DNA from: an uncultured Sphingomonas sp.
Lineage (GTDB): Bacteria; Pseudomonadota; Alphaproteobacteria; Sphingomonadales; Sphingomonadaceae
DNA length: 40,912 nt
Reading direction: 5' to 3'
NCBI GenBank assembly: GCA_913776045.1
Contig: CAJYOI010000011.1
Coordinates: 1-40,912 of the forward strand
Shown here: positions 1 through 9,124 of the stretch, one piece after another
Layout of the letters: the number at the start of each line of letters is the position of its first letter
Position numbering within the stretch: the stretch's first letter is position 1
Notes under the pieces: generated by a model
The model's database searches: none
What the model was told of the DNA's origin: nothing
Seen by the model: the letters and a program-made list of their open reading frames with translations, nothing else
Made by a program: the position numbers and the translations under genes

Positions 1-308
1 CGGCGGAGGGCACCGCGCGCTTCGTCGGCGACCTTTTGAAGCGTGCGTTCCGTAGTTCGGTACGCTCGAAAATCGGCTTCCTGATCTCGAAGCCGGCGAC
101 GCAGCTGCTGCGCGACCATCTCGACCCCAACAATCACAACGGCGCCGTCTTCCTCGGCCTCAATGGTTTGGTGGTGAAGAGCCACGGCGGTGCGACCGAA
201 CTGGGCGTGGCGCATGCGATCGGCGTCGCGGCCAAGATGGTGCGCGACGACCTGTTGAACCGCATCAAGAGCGATCTGGCGCATTTCGAGGAGCAGGCGG
301 CGGCATGA
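1..308 (+). CDS. plsX: Phosphate acyltransferase PlsX, C-terminal part (5' end outside window)
   Basis: PlsX makes acyl-phosphate from acyl-ACP as the first step of phospholipid synthesis; it is a peripheral membrane enzyme. The frame is open from base 3 and gives about 101 residues up to TGA. It contains [12 protein letters not shown], then [20 protein letters not shown] and a run ending in [10 protein letters not shown], all typical of the PlsX C-terminus. The stop overlaps the fabH start as ATGA, so the two are probably translationally coupled. A later ATG-like start at 36 would cut the conserved EGTARF segment, so the gene is treated as running in from the left edge. Confidence 0.93.
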   Translation, partial: AEGTARFVGDLLKRAFRSSVRSKIGFLISKPATQLLRDHLDPNNHNGAVFLGLNGLVVKSHGGATELGVAHAIGVAAKMVRDDLLNRIKSDLAHFEEQAAA

Positions 309-1267
309 CCATCCGGTCGGTCATTCTGGGCACGGGATCGGCACTGCCCACCCGCCGCGTCTCCAACGCCGAACTCGCTCAGGAGGTCGACACCACCGAC
401 GAGTGGATCGTCGAGCGCACCGGCATCCGCTTCCGCCACATCGCCGGACCGGACGAGACGACGTCGACGCTGGCGACCGACGCCGCCAAGGCCGCGATCG
501 CCGCTGCCGGTCTGACCGCACGGGACATCGACCTGATCGTTCTGGCGACGGCAACGCCGGACCAGACCTTTCCCGCGACCGCGACCAAGGTTCAGTCATC
601 GCTCGGCATCGACGATTGCGTGGCGTTCGACGTCGCCGCGGTCTGCTCGGGCTTCCTCTACGCGGTTCAGGTCGCCGACAGCATGATCCGCGCCGGCGTC
701 CACCGCCGCGCGCTGGTGATCGGTGCCGAGACGTTCAGCCGCATTCTCGACTGGGAAGACCGCACCACCTGCGTGCTGTTCGGCGACGGTGCGGGCGCGA
801 TGGTGCTGGCGGCGGAAGAGGACAGCGATCGGGGCATCCTGTCGACGAAGCTCCATGCCGACGGGCGGCACAACGAACTGCTCTATGTCGATGGCGGACC
901 ATCGACCACCGGCACGGTCGGCAAACTGCGAATGAAGGGCCGCGAGGTGTTTCGCCACGCCGTCGTCAATCTGGCGACCGTAATGGGCGAATCGCTCGGC
1001 GCGGCCGGGCTGTCGGCAGAAGATGTCGATTGGGTCGTGCCACATCAGGCGAATGCCCGCATTCTCGACGCGACCGCGCGCAAGCTCGGGCTGCCGGCGG
1101 AAAAGGTCGTCGTCACCGTCGACCAGCATGCCAACACCTCGGCAGCGTCCGTTCCGCTGGCGCTCGACACCGCGGTGCGCGATGGTCGCATCAAGCGAGG
1201 CGATCTGATCGTGCTGGAGGCGATGGGCGGTGGCTTTACCTGGGGCGCCGCGGTAATCCGCTACTGA
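305..1267 (+). CDS. fabH: 3-oxoacyl-ACP synthase III (KAS III)
   Basis: FabH condenses acetyl-CoA (or another short acyl-CoA) with malonyl-ACP to start fatty-acid synthesis in the cytoplasm. The product is 320 residues, the normal family length. The Cys-His-Asn triad is visible: the nucleophile in DVAAVCSGF (about residue 113), His in [11 protein letters not shown] (about 246) and Asn in [10 protein letters not shown] (about 276). The C-terminus [13 protein letters not shown] is typical. The ATG overlaps the plsX stop by 4 nt. About 150 bp without a gene separate it from ihfA, so ihfA may have its own promoter there, though no confident -35/-10 pair was picked. Confidence 0.97.
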   Translation: MTIRSVILGTGSALPTRRVSNAELAQEVDTTDEWIVERTGIRFRHIAGPDETTSTLATDAAKAAIAAAGLTARDIDLIVLATATPDQTFPATATKVQSSLGIDDCVAFDVAAVCSGFLYAVQVADSMIRAGVHRRALVIGAETFSRILDWEDRTTCVLFGDGAGAMVLAAEEDSDRGILSTKLHADGRHNELLYVDGGPSTTGTVGKLRMKGREVFRHAVVNLATVMGESLGAAGLSAEDVDWVVPHQANARILDATARKLGLPAEKVVVTVDQHANTSAASVPLALDTAVRDGRIKRGDLIVLEAMGGGFTWGAAVIRY

Positions 1268-1419
1268 AACAGCCGTTGGGTGCTTAAAATGGTGGTTTTG
1301 CCGTGAAACAGGGCCTAAAGTAAGTTAATATCCGGGTCGGTCTTTTGCGCCGCATGAACCGCCATGGTAACGGTAACGTGCCTGCCGGTGACGCGGGCGA
1401 GGGTATTTAGGAGGACGTC

Positions 1420-1719
1420 ATGCAGGAAGCTGGGACGCTCACGCGCGCCGACTTGGCGGAAGCTCTTCACCACGAGGTGGGACTGTCCCGCGCCGATTCG
1501 TCTCAGTTGGTCGAACAGATTCTCGGCCATATGTGCGACGCGCTGGCCAACGGCGAAAATGTGAAGATTTCGGGCTTCGGAAGCTTCGTCCTGCGCGACA
1601 AGGGAGAGCGGATCGGGCGCAACCCGAAGACCGGGGTCGAAGTGCCGATCGCCCCACGTCGCGTCCTGACCTTTCGCGCCAGCCAGATGATGCGGGACCG
1701 CATCGTGGCAGGTAACTGA
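1420..1719 (+). CDS. ihfA: Integration host factor subunit alpha
   Basis: IHF alpha pairs with IHF beta to bind and bend DNA at specific sites, affecting transcription, replication and recombination. The protein has 99 residues, exactly the usual size. It begins with the helical dimer region [19 protein letters not shown] and carries the DNA-binding arm motif [12 protein letters not shown], followed by [16 protein letters not shown]. The start follows a strong AGGAGG-type ribosome site 5-6 nt upstream. The merR-type gene begins 8 nt after the stop, so the pair is likely co-transcribed. The upstream gap (1268-1419) holds a GGTAAC direct repeat near 1364-1376 of unknown meaning. Confidence 0.97.
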   Translation: MQEAGTLTRADLAEALHHEVGLSRADSSQLVEQILGHMCDALANGENVKISGFGSFVLRDKGERIGRNPKTGVEVPIAPRRVLTFRASQMMRDRIVAGN

Positions 1720-1727
1720 GCGAACCG

Positions 1728-2075
1728 ATGGCCGCACTGGACAAGGCGGCGACCGCATTTCGGACGATCGGCGAAGTATCGCGGGAAACGGGCGTCGCCC
1801 AACATATCCTGCGCTATTGGGAAACCCGTTTTCCCCAGCTTCGTCCGCTGCAGCGGGCCGGAAATCGCCGTTACTATCGCCCCGAGGATGCCGCCCTCGT
1901 ACGCCGCATCCAGACGTTACTCGAAACCGAAGGCTATACGATCCGCGGCGTGCAGAAGCTTCTCGCGGAAGAAGCGCCCGCCAAGCGCGGCGGATCGCGC
2001 AAGGCCGCGCTGACGAACATCCGCGAAGGATTGGCCGCAGCCTTGGCCGACGACGACAGTCAGGATCGCAACTGA
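1728..2075 (+). CDS. MerR-family transcriptional regulator
   Basis: The 115-residue protein starts with a MerR-type winged helix-turn-helix: TIGEVSRETGVAQHILRYWE (residues about 12-32), then RRYYRPEDAALVRRIQTLL and GYTIRGVQKLL. The C-terminal effector region is very short and has no paired cysteines, so it is not a classic metal sensor. Its position directly after ihfA (8-nt gap) is the conserved alphaproteobacterial arrangement. The ligand and targets cannot be told from sequence. No strong Shine-Dalgarno precedes the ATG, which fits translation coupled to ihfA. Confidence 0.9.
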   Translation: MAALDKAATAFRTIGEVSRETGVAQHILRYWETRFPQLRPLQRAGNRRYYRPEDAALVRRIQTLLETEGYTIRGVQKLLAEEAPAKRGGSRKAALTNIREGLAAALADDDSQDRN

Positions 2076-2100
2076 GGGAAGCGCGCCCGGGCAATACGCC

Positions 2101-2154
2101 GTGCGATAGGCGGCATCGCCCATCCTGACCGATCGATCGCCTATGACATCGCAC
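2101..2154. terminator. Imperfect inverted repeat between convergent genes
   Basis: GTGCGA-TAGGCG at 2101-2112 pairs with CGCCTA at 2138-2143 and TCGCAC at 2149-2154, leaving a 5-nt bulge. It lies between the rightward merR-type gene and the leftward sixA-like gene, the place expected for a shared terminator. There is no T-tract, so the terminator role is only a guess from position. Confidence 0.3.
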
Positions 2155-2190
2155 GAGCGCACGTCACGCGCGCTCGACGATATATTATGC

Positions 2191-2733
2191 TTAGTCCGCG
2201 CTCGGTCCCAACGCCGGATCGAGATCGCGCGGACGCACGAACCGCGAGAGCGTCGCACCGTTGGGCGCAGCGTCCGCCCAGCGACGAATCGCGAAGGTCA
2301 TTTCCGCCACGCTGGCGGTCGGAAATTTCTCTTCGACATCCGCGCGCGCCGGATTGTCGGCGGCCAGCGGAACGAGGGTCAGGACCAGTTCCTCCAGTCC
2401 CGGATTATGCCCGACCAGCAGCAAGCGGTCGACGTTGTCCGCCTGTTCCTGGATCACGTCGATCAGCGACGCGACCGACGCGAGATATAGTCGCTTGTCC
2501 CATTCGGGCGCCAACGCCGCGCCATATCCCCGCCCGACATGCTCCAGCGTCTCGACCACGCGCACCGCAGGCGACGCGACGATCCGGTCGAAGGTCAGCC
2601 CCAGGTTCTTCAGGTTGCGCCCGACGACCTGCGCGGCGCGCTGGCCCTTCGCGTTCAGAGGCCGGTCGAAATCGCGAAGCGCGGGATCGTCCCAACCCGA
2701 TTTGGCGTGGCGGAGCAGCGTCAGCGTTTTCAT
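2191..2733 (-). CDS. SixA-like histidine phosphatase family protein
   Basis: The 180-residue protein has the histidine phosphatase signature LLRHAKSGWDD at its start (His9 would be phosphorylated) and the second catalytic His in LLLVGHNPGLEE. Length and layout match the small SixA-like branch. Members of that branch dephosphorylate histidine on signalling or phosphotransfer proteins, but the substrate here is unknown. The ATG overlaps the stop of the upstream helicase gene by 4 nt (ATGA), so the two form one transcript. Confidence 0.88.
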   Translation of the reverse strand: MKTLTLLRHAKSGWDDPALRDFDRPLNAKGQRAAQVVGRNLKNLGLTFDRIVASPAVRVVETLEHVGRGYGAALAPEWDKRLYLASVASLIDVIQEQADNVDRLLLVGHNPGLEELVLTLVPLAADNPARADVEEKFPTASVAEMTFAIRRWADAAPNGATLSRFVRPRDLDPALGPSAD

Positions 2734-5423
2734 GCGCCCTCCTTTTGCCGGATCGGCGCGACGGAAGGAAGGGCGCGTATACGATCGATCGCTTCGTCGA
2801 GGGTGATTCGTCGCACCGGTGTACCCGGTGGGAAGGCGGAAAGCAGGCGCGACGGCATCGCGGCGCTCAACAGGACGAACGCCCCCGAATCATCGGCCCG
2901 GCGGATCAGGCGGCCGAACGCCTGCGCCAGTCGCGCCCGGACGATGCGGTCGTCGTACGCACTCCCCCCGCCCGCCATCCGTCGCGCGGCGTGGAGCACG
3001 CTGGGCTTCGGCCAGGGCACGCCCTCCATCACCACCAGCCGCAGCGACTGGCCGGGTACGTCGACGCCATCGCGCAGCGCATCGGTCCCGAGCAGCGACG
3101 CGCGCGGATCGTCGCGAAAGATGTCGACCAGCGTGCCGGTGTCGATCGGGTCGACATGCTGCGCGGCCAGCGGCAGACCTTCGCGCGCCAGCCGGTCGGC
3201 GATGCGGGCATGGACGCCGCGCAGCCGGCGGATCGCGGTGAACAGACCGAGCGTCCCGCCACCCGCCGCCAGGATCAGCTGGGCATAGGCGTTGGCGAGG
3301 CCCGGCAGGTCGCCGCGCTTCACATCGGTCACGATCAGCACCTCGGCGCGCGACGCATAGTCGAACGGACTCTGCGCCTCGAAATGGATCGGCGCCCCTT
3401 CGAGATGCACCGCGCCGCTGCGGGCATCCGCCACGTCCCAGTCCCCGCCCGCGCGCAGCGTCGCCGACGTGATGACCGCGCCGTGCGCCTGTTTCAGTAC
3501 CGTCTGGGCGAACGGTCGTGAAGGATCGAGCCAATGGCGGTGGAGCCCGACGTCCCACTCGCGCCCCTCGGCCCGGTCGACCGCCAGCCAGTCGACGAAG
3601 TCGGGGTCGGCGGGTCCGCCGATCCGCGCGATCAGCGCCAGCCAGGCTCCGACCGTCTCCGCCCGCCAGCCCAGCGAGGCGATAGCGCCCTCGATCCGGG
3701 CGCGCGCCGGGCCGTCCATCCAGTCGGGCGCTTCGGCCAGCACCGCCTCCAGCCGGCGGCCGAGCGTGACCAGCGGGCGGACGAGCGCGTCGAGCGCCGC
3801 GGCGGCGGGACCGGCGGCATCGACGAGCGCGGCGTCGGGCTCGGCCAGCTCGGTTTCCAGCGCATAGCCGGCGTCGTCATCCTTGGCGGCGCGAGCGTAG
3901 ACCAGGCCCCGGACGGCGCCGAGCAGCGTCTCGACCGGGCCGAACGGCGCGCCTTCCTGCAATCGCGCCAGCCAGCCGTCGGACGGCAAAGCCCGCGCAG
4001 CCTCGACTGCGGCGGTGATCGCACGGCCGCCCTCCTCGTCATAGCTCGCGACATCGCTCAGCCGTGCGGCGAGCCCGCGGCGACGTCCGCGGGCGGTGCC
4101 TTCGGGGCCGGTGACCCAGCGGCGTATTTCGATCGCCTCGGCGCCGGTCAACGCCGCGGCGAACATCGAATCGGCGGCTTCGAACAGGTGATGGCCTTCG
4201 TCGAACACGTAGCGAGTCGGCCGCGTCGCCGTCTCGCGCCCACGCGCGGCGTTGACCATCACCAGCGCGTGGTTGGCGATGACGATGTTCGCATTGGCCG
4301 ACGCGCGGGCGGCGCGTTCGATGAAGCATTTCCGGTAGTGCGGGCAGCCGGCGTAGATGCACTCGCCACGCCGGTCGGTCAGCGCGGTCGATCCGTTGCG
4401 GCGGAACAAGGTCGGCAGCCAGCCGGGCAGGTCGCCGCCGACCATGTCGCCGTCCGCGCTATAGACCGCCCAACGCGCGACGAGCTGCGCCAGGATCGCC
4501 GCACGGCCCTGAAAACCGCCCTGCAAGGCGTCCTCCAGATTCAGCAGGCACAGGTAATTCTCGCGCCCCTTGCGCGTGACGACGCGCGCCCGGCGCTCAG
4601 CAGGGTCGGGATAGAGCCGCGCCGTCTCATGGCCCAGCTGGCGTTGCAGCGCCTTGGTGAAGGTCGACACCCACACCGCGCCGTCGGCGGCTTCGGTCCA
4701 GAGCGACGCAGGTGCGAGATAGCCGAGCGTCTTGCCGATGCCCGTCCCCGCCTCCGCCAGCACGAGGTTGGGCGTATCGCGCATCCGGCGGGGTGCGAAG
4801 GCCTGTGCGGCGGTGGCGGCGAAATGGCGCTGGCCTTCGCGGCGTTCGGCGGCATTGCCGGTCAGCCGCGCCAGGCGGTCGGCGACCGCCGCGTCGTCGA
4901 GCGCCACCGTGCGCGGCGCGGCACGCGGCGGACCTTCTTCCCATTCAGGCAGGCGAGAGAACAGCCAGCGCTCGCCCCCTTGAGGTTTGCTCAACCGCGC
5001 GGTGACCTGCGGGCCCCAGGGCCAGCGTAGCCGGAACAGCGACTGCGCGGCGGTCCAGGCGCCCTCGCGCTCGGGCCAGTCGCCCTCCAGCGTCGCCAGC
5101 ATCGCCGCGGCAGCATCGCGCAGGAAGGGCGCGACCGCATCGTCGCGCGCCGGCGGAGTCAGGCCGAGCGCCGCGGCGAGCCCCTTCGGCGTCGGCACCG
5201 CGAAGCGCGCAGGGTAGACGAACGCGAAAAGCTCCAGCAGATCGAGCCCCGACAGATCGGCATAGCCCAGCCGCTGCCCGGCGATCGACGCGCCGAGCAA
5301 AATGACCGGCGTGTCGGCCGCAGTCCGTATCGCCTCCCCCCGCCCGACCGCGCGACACCCCTCGCCATCGGCGATCCAGATACCGCTGTGACTAGCGTGG
5401 AGAGCGGGGTGGGGGAGCATCAT
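2730..5423 (-). CDS. DinG-like ATP-dependent DNA helicase (XPD family, Fe-S)
   Basis: This 897-residue superfamily 2 helicase would unwind DNA in the 5'-3' direction during repair or R-loop removal, as known for DinG/XPD. Walker A is LAEAGTGIGKT (about residue 224) and the DEAH-type Walker B is VFDEGHHLFEAAD (about 408). Four cysteines in the right places for an iron-sulfur cluster are seen between them: one in ENYLCLLNLE (about 292) and three in GECIYAGCPHYRKCF (about 354-366). The C-terminal helicase motif LIRRADDSGAFVLL is present. About 220 residues precede Walker A, longer than in E. coli DinG. The start is ATGATG; no strong ribosome site is visible. It is divergent from the dipeptidase gene. 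Confidence 0.92.
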   Translation of the reverse strand: MMLPHPALHASHSGIWIADGEGCRAVGRGEAIRTAADTPVILLGASIAGQRLGYADLSGLDLLELFAFVYPARFAVPTPKGLAAALGLTPPARDDAVAPFLRDAAAAMLATLEGDWPEREGAWTAAQSLFRLRWPWGPQVTARLSKPQGGERWLFSRLPEWEEGPPRAAPRTVALDDAAVADRLARLTGNAAERREGQRHFAATAAQAFAPRRMRDTPNLVLAEAGTGIGKTLGYLAPASLWTEAADGAVWVSTFTKALQRQLGHETARLYPDPAERRARVVTRKGRENYLCLLNLEDALQGGFQGRAAILAQLVARWAVYSADGDMVGGDLPGWLPTLFRRNGSTALTDRRGECIYAGCPHYRKCFIERAARASANANIVIANHALVMVNAARGRETATRPTRYVFDEGHHLFEAADSMFAAALTGAEAIEIRRWVTGPEGTARGRRRGLAARLSDVASYDEEGGRAITAAVEAARALPSDGWLARLQEGAPFGPVETLLGAVRGLVYARAAKDDDAGYALETELAEPDAALVDAAGPAAAALDALVRPLVTLGRRLEAVLAEAPDWMDGPARARIEGAIASLGWRAETVGAWLALIARIGGPADPDFVDWLAVDRAEGREWDVGLHRHWLDPSRPFAQTVLKQAHGAVITSATLRAGGDWDVADARSGAVHLEGAPIHFEAQSPFDYASRAEVLIVTDVKRGDLPGLANAYAQLILAAGGGTLGLFTAIRRLRGVHARIADRLAREGLPLAAQHVDPIDTGTLVDIFRDDPRASLLGTDALRDGVDVPGQSLRLVVMEGVPWPKPSVLHAARRMAGGGSAYDDRIVRARLAQAFGRLIRRADDSGAFVLLSAAMPSRLLSAFPPGTPVRRITLDEAIDRIRALPSVAPIRQKEGA

Positions 5424-5531
5424 CTCGATCTAGGGGTGTCGGAACGAAATGGAAACGTCGATCGATCGAAATTCTCTTCTGTCCTGTCGCCATCGCGCGC
5501 TATCACAGGCCGACACCAGTCGGAGCCGCCC

Positions 5532-6761
5532 ATGATCCTCCTTGCCCTCCTCCTCGCCGCCCCCCAGGCCAACGACGCGGCGATTCAGGCCCGCGTCCAG
5601 CGCGTGCTCCAGCGTGCGCCTGTGCTCGACGGGCACAACGACCTACCGTGGGAAATCCGCGAGCGGCATGAGGCGAAGGTAGAGGCGATCGACCTGACGC
5701 AGAACACCGCCGCCCTGCCTTTCCCCATGCAGACCGACATTCCGCGCCTGAAGCGCGGCGGGGTCGGCGGGCAGTTCTGGTCGGTGTACATTCCCGCCGC
5801 CGTCACCGGCCCGCGTGCGGTCGAGATGACGATCGAGCAGATCGACATCGCCCGCCGCTTCGTCGGCGCCAACCCGCAGGCGTTCCGCATGGCGAAGACC
5901 GCGGACGAAGTGCGCGCGGCGATGAAGGCGGGGCGCGTCGCGTCGCTGATCGGGATCGAGGGCGGGCATCAGATCGATGGCCGTCTGTCGGTGCTGCGCC
6001 AGATGCGCGAACTGGGCGTCGGCTATATGACGCTGACCCATGGCAAGAGCCTGGATTGGGCCGACAGCGCGACCGACGCACCGCGTGCGAACGGGCTCAG
6101 CGACTTCGGGCGCAAGGTCGTGATGGAGATGAACCGCATCGGCATGCTGGTCGACGTCAGCCACGTGTCCGACGCGACGATGGCCGCAGCGCTCGACGTC
6201 ACCAAGGCGCCGGTCATCGCATCGCATTCCTCAGCGCGCGCGTTGGCCGACCGGCCGCGCAACATTCCCGATGACCTGCTGCGGCGGATCGGCGCGAACG
6301 GCGGCGTGGTGATGGTCAACTTCTACCCCGCCTTCCTGTCGAAGGCCTGGGCCGATTGGGACCGCGAACGATCGGTCTATGCGCGATCCGTCGGCGTGCC
6401 CGCGGACGCGTACGGCGCCAAGGCACCCGCTCCGCTGATCGAATGGGACCGCACGCACCCGATGCCGCGGGTCGACGCCGCGACCGTCGCCGATCATGTT
6501 GAGCATGTCGCGAAGGTCGCGGGCAAGGGCAGCGTCGGCTTCGGCGGCGATTACGACGGTATCGGCGGAACCGGACCGGAGGGGATGAGCGGCGTCGACA
6601 GTTATCCGCTGGTACTGGCCGAACTGGCCCGTCGCGGGTGGAGCGACGCGGACCTGGCGGGCCTCACCTCGGGCAACATCCTGCGTGCGATCGAGCAGGC
6701 CGAAGCGGTGGCCAAATCGATGAAGGACATGAAGCCGATCGACGCGACGGAGCCGGATTAA
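5532..6761 (+). CDS. Membrane (renal-type) dipeptidase, peptidase M19
   Basis: M19 enzymes are zinc amidohydrolases that cleave dipeptides, including some with D-residues. Metal-binding motifs are visible: DGHNDLPW near the N-terminus, GIEGGHQID, LTHGKSLDWADS, VDVSHVSDATM with IASHSSARAL, and GFGGDYDGI near the C-terminus. The chosen ATG gives 409 residues and a short hydrophobic start MILLALLLAAPQANDA that looks like a signal peptide, so the enzyme is probably exported. A longer frame open from 5388 was not used because it overlaps the helicase start and would bury the signal peptide. Confidence 0.93.
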   Translation: MILLALLLAAPQANDAAIQARVQRVLQRAPVLDGHNDLPWEIRERHEAKVEAIDLTQNTAALPFPMQTDIPRLKRGGVGGQFWSVYIPAAVTGPRAVEMTIEQIDIARRFVGANPQAFRMAKTADEVRAAMKAGRVASLIGIEGGHQIDGRLSVLRQMRELGVGYMTLTHGKSLDWADSATDAPRANGLSDFGRKVVMEMNRIGMLVDVSHVSDATMAAALDVTKAPVIASHSSARALADRPRNIPDDLLRRIGANGGVVMVNFYPAFLSKAWADWDRERSVYARSVGVPADAYGAKAPAPLIEWDRTHPMPRVDAATVADHVEHVAKVAGKGSVGFGGDYDGIGGTGPEGMSGVDSYPLVLAELARRGWSDADLAGLTSGNILRAIEQAEAVAKSMKDMKPIDATEPD

Positions 6762-6807
6762 GCCGCAGCGCGGCCAGGCGCGTGCCGCGCCAGGACTCGC
6801 GCATGGC

Positions 6808-6850
6808 CGGCCGGCGGGCAACGCCCGTCCGACGACGCGGCTTCGCCGCG
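6808..6850 (-). repeat. REP-like two-stem element, copy C
   Basis: Read on the minus strand this is stem 1 (GCGGC-GAA-GCCGC), the linker GTCGTCGGAC, stem 2 (CGGGC-GTT-GCCCG), then GCCGGCC. The linker and tail match the copies at 13255 and 24389, while both stems have different bases that still pair. It lies between the convergent dipeptidase and HDAC-like genes, with a further GC-rich hairpin-prone stretch at about 6768-6795. Confidence 0.75.
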
Positions 6851-6863
6851 ATGGCCTTCGCAA

Positions 6864-7865
6864 TCACATCCCGCTTAGAAAGCTCACGACATTCGCCCCC
6901 AGTGCATCGACCGCGTAGCCGCCCTCCATCAGCGTCACCGTCGGCCACCGACATGCCGCGATATCCCGCGCCAGCACCGCATAATCGGCAGTCGTCAGCG
7001 CGAAGTGACTGATCGGGTCGCCCTCCCACGTATCCGCGCCGAAGCTGACCACCAGCAAATCGGGCGAGACGCGCGCGATCGCCTCCAGCGCCCGCGCCTG
7101 CGCCGCGCGGAAGCCGTCCAGGCGCGTCCCCTGTGGCAGCGCCAGATTCAGCGTTGCGCCCTCGCCCGCCCCCTCGCCGACCTCATCGGCATGGCCCCAG
7201 TAGAAGGGAAAGTCCGTCGCCGGATCGGCATGGAGCGAGGCGTAGAACACATCGCTGCGATCCCAGAAGATGTCCTGCGTCCCGTTGCCGTGGTGATAGT
7301 CGATATCGAGGATCGCCACCCGCGCGCACCCGGCATCGCGCGCGGCCTGCGCAGCAATGGCAGCGGTGTTGAGGTGGCAATATCCGCCAGCATAATCCGC
7401 GCCGGCGTGGTGCCCCGGCGGCCGGCACAGCGCAAAGGCCTTGCCGCCCTCCAGAACCGTCTGCGTCGCGGCCAGCGCAGTCTGCGCGTTCCAATAGGCC
7501 GACGTCCAAGTGTCCGCGGTCAGCGGGGTCACCGCATCCATCGTATAGCGCCCGGCCAGCGCATCGATCCGGTCGAGCCGCACATCGCGACGCCGCACCA
7601 CGGGCCAGGCGTAGGCGATGACGTCCCCCGCGCGCCCCGCCGCGACCCAGCGGTGGTGCGCGGTCTTCAGGAAATCGACATAGCCCGCGTCGTGCACGCG
7701 CAGGATCGGCGTCTCGCCCCTATCCGCCGGCGTCTCCGCAGGCCCGATCGCGGACAGGATCGCATCGACGCGCTCCGGCACTTCGGCATAGGGCGTCCAA
7801 CCGCCGTTGTGGAATTCACGCTGCGGCGCATGGGCCCGCTGGCGAGGATCGAAGAACACCCGCAT
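6864..7865 (-). CDS. Histone deacetylase-like amidohydrolase (acetylpolyamine amidohydrolase type)
   Basis: The 333-residue protein belongs to the zinc-dependent HDAC/acetylpolyamine amidohydrolase superfamily, which removes acetyl groups from amines such as acetylpolyamines. Catalytic histidines are in RPPGHHAGADYAGGYCH (His152-His153). Zinc ligands are in LDIDYHHGNG (Asp189, His191) and SFGADTWEGDP (Asp278), and the catalytic Tyr is in MEGGYAVDALG. The ATG follows the nhaA stop by only 2 nt, so it is translated with nhaA. The frame stays open far upstream, antisense-like through nhaA, but the protein begins naturally at MRVFFDPRQ. The exact substrate is unknown. Confidence 0.92.
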   Translation of the reverse strand: MRVFFDPRQRAHAPQREFHNGGWTPYAEVPERVDAILSAIGPAETPADRGETPILRVHDAGYVDFLKTAHHRWVAAGRAGDVIAYAWPVVRRRDVRLDRIDALAGRYTMDAVTPLTADTWTSAYWNAQTALAATQTVLEGGKAFALCRPPGHHAGADYAGGYCHLNTAAIAAQAARDAGCARVAILDIDYHHGNGTQDIFWDRSDVFYASLHADPATDFPFYWGHADEVGEGAGEGATLNLALPQGTRLDGFRAAQARALEAIARVSPDLLVVSFGADTWEGDPISHFALTTADYAVLARDIAACRWPTVTLMEGGYAVDALGANVVSFLSGM

Positions 7866-7867
7866 GT

Positions 7868-9028
7868 TCAGTCCCTCGTCCCCATCCGCAGCACCGCATA
7901 GCCGGCGAGCGCCGACAGCAGCGATCCCGACAGCACGCCCAGCTTCACCCGGTCGACCAGCGCCGGCTGGTCGGGAAAGGCCAAGCCACCGATGAACAGG
8001 CTCATCGTAAAGCCGATCCCGGCGACCAGTGCGACGCCATACATCTGCCGCCAGCGCACCCCGTCCGGTCGCTCGGCCATTCGCAGCTTTACCGCCAGCC
8101 AGATACTGCCGAAGATACCCAGTTGTTTGCCGACGAACAGCCCGAGCAGAACCGCGAGCACCAACGGGTCTGCCAAGGTAGACACCTGCATGCCCCCGAG
8201 GTTCACCCCGGCATTGGCGAAGCCGAACAGCGGCACGATGCCGAACGCTACCCACGGGTGCAGGCCATGCTCCAGCCGTTCGAGCAGTGGCCCGGCTGGC
8301 ACCGTCATCGCGATCGCGAGACCGGCGAGCGTCGCGTGCACGCCCGACAGCAGCATCAGCGCCCACGCGACCAGGAAACCCATCAGATAGGGCCAGAGCG
8401 TTCGTGGCCGGACGATCGCCAGAGCGACGATCACCGCCGCCGCGCCCGCGAGTGCGGCGAGGTTTAGATGTGCGGAGTAGGCGAGCGCGATGATCGCCAC
8501 TGCGCCCATGTCGTCGACGATTGCAATGCTGGTCAGCAGCAGCTTGAGCGATGCCGGGACCCGGTTCCCGAGCAGCGCGAGCACGCCGACGGCAAAGGCG
8601 ATGTCGGTCGCCGCCGGTATCGCCCAGCCGCGCGCAAGGCCCGGGACATGCCCGGCAACGCCCAGATAAACGGCTGCGGGCACCGCCATGCCGCACGCCG
8701 CGGCAATGACCGGCAGGCGCCGCGTTTCCGCGCGAGCCAGTTCGCCCCCGACCACCTCGCGCTTGATCTCCAACCCGACCAGCAGGAAGAACAACGCCAT
8801 CAGTCCGTCGTTGATCCATGCCAGGGGCGTCATCGCGCCGTGATGCGGGATCATCGGTCCAACCGGCATCGCCAGCGTCGCGGTATAGGAACCGGCGGTC
8901 GCCGGCAGGTTGGCGACGACCAGCGCCAGCGCGGCGGCGACCATCAGCACGATCCCGCCCGCGGCTTCGCCCGCCAGGAACCGGCGCATAGATGCGGTAA
9001 CGAAACAAGGGAACTTCGGCGCCGTCAT
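7868..9028 (-). CDS. nhaA: Na+/H+ antiporter NhaA
   Basis: NhaA exchanges cytoplasmic Na+ (or Li+) for external protons in the inner membrane. The product is 386 residues with about 11-12 hydrophobic segments. The family's ion-binding aspartates are visible in ATDIAFAVGVLALLG and in the paired Asp of SIAIVDDMGAVAIIA; GLEIKREVVGGEL and GIGFTMSLFIGGLAF are also typical. The start MTAPKFPCF is preferred over an upstream in-frame start because GGAAGG-like purines (AAGGAAAG) sit just before it. It is divergent from the DUF389 gene and followed directly by the HDAC-like gene. Confidence 0.96.
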   Translation of the reverse strand: MTAPKFPCFVTASMRRFLAGEAAGGIVLMVAAALALVVANLPATAGSYTATLAMPVGPMIPHHGAMTPLAWINDGLMALFFLLVGLEIKREVVGGELARAETRRLPVIAAACGMAVPAAVYLGVAGHVPGLARGWAIPAATDIAFAVGVLALLGNRVPASLKLLLTSIAIVDDMGAVAIIALAYSAHLNLAALAGAAAVIVALAIVRPRTLWPYLMGFLVAWALMLLSGVHATLAGLAIAMTVPAGPLLERLEHGLHPWVAFGIVPLFGFANAGVNLGGMQVSTLADPLVLAVLLGLFVGKQLGIFGSIWLAVKLRMAERPDGVRWRQMYGVALVAGIGFTMSLFIGGLAFPDQPALVDRVKLGVLSGSLLSALAGYAVLRMGTRD

Positions 9029-9124
9029 GGCTTTCCTTCCTAGTCGTCTGGACACGCGACGCAATCACGGGAGGTCGGCATAGCGGAGGGTGACACGCGA
9101 GGGCGCTTTGCCCGCTTCTGGGAC

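Noticed and set aside
2187-5030. Long open frames on the plus strand opposite the helicase (444 and 498 codons)
   Set aside because: Arg/Ala/Pro-rich translations without known domains, antisense to a clear DinG-like gene; expected from GC-rich codon usage.
6864-9068. Apparent 734-residue fusion protein across nhaA and the HDAC-like gene
   Set aside because: The first 400 codons are nhaA read in the wrong frame; the deacetylase has a natural start at 7865.
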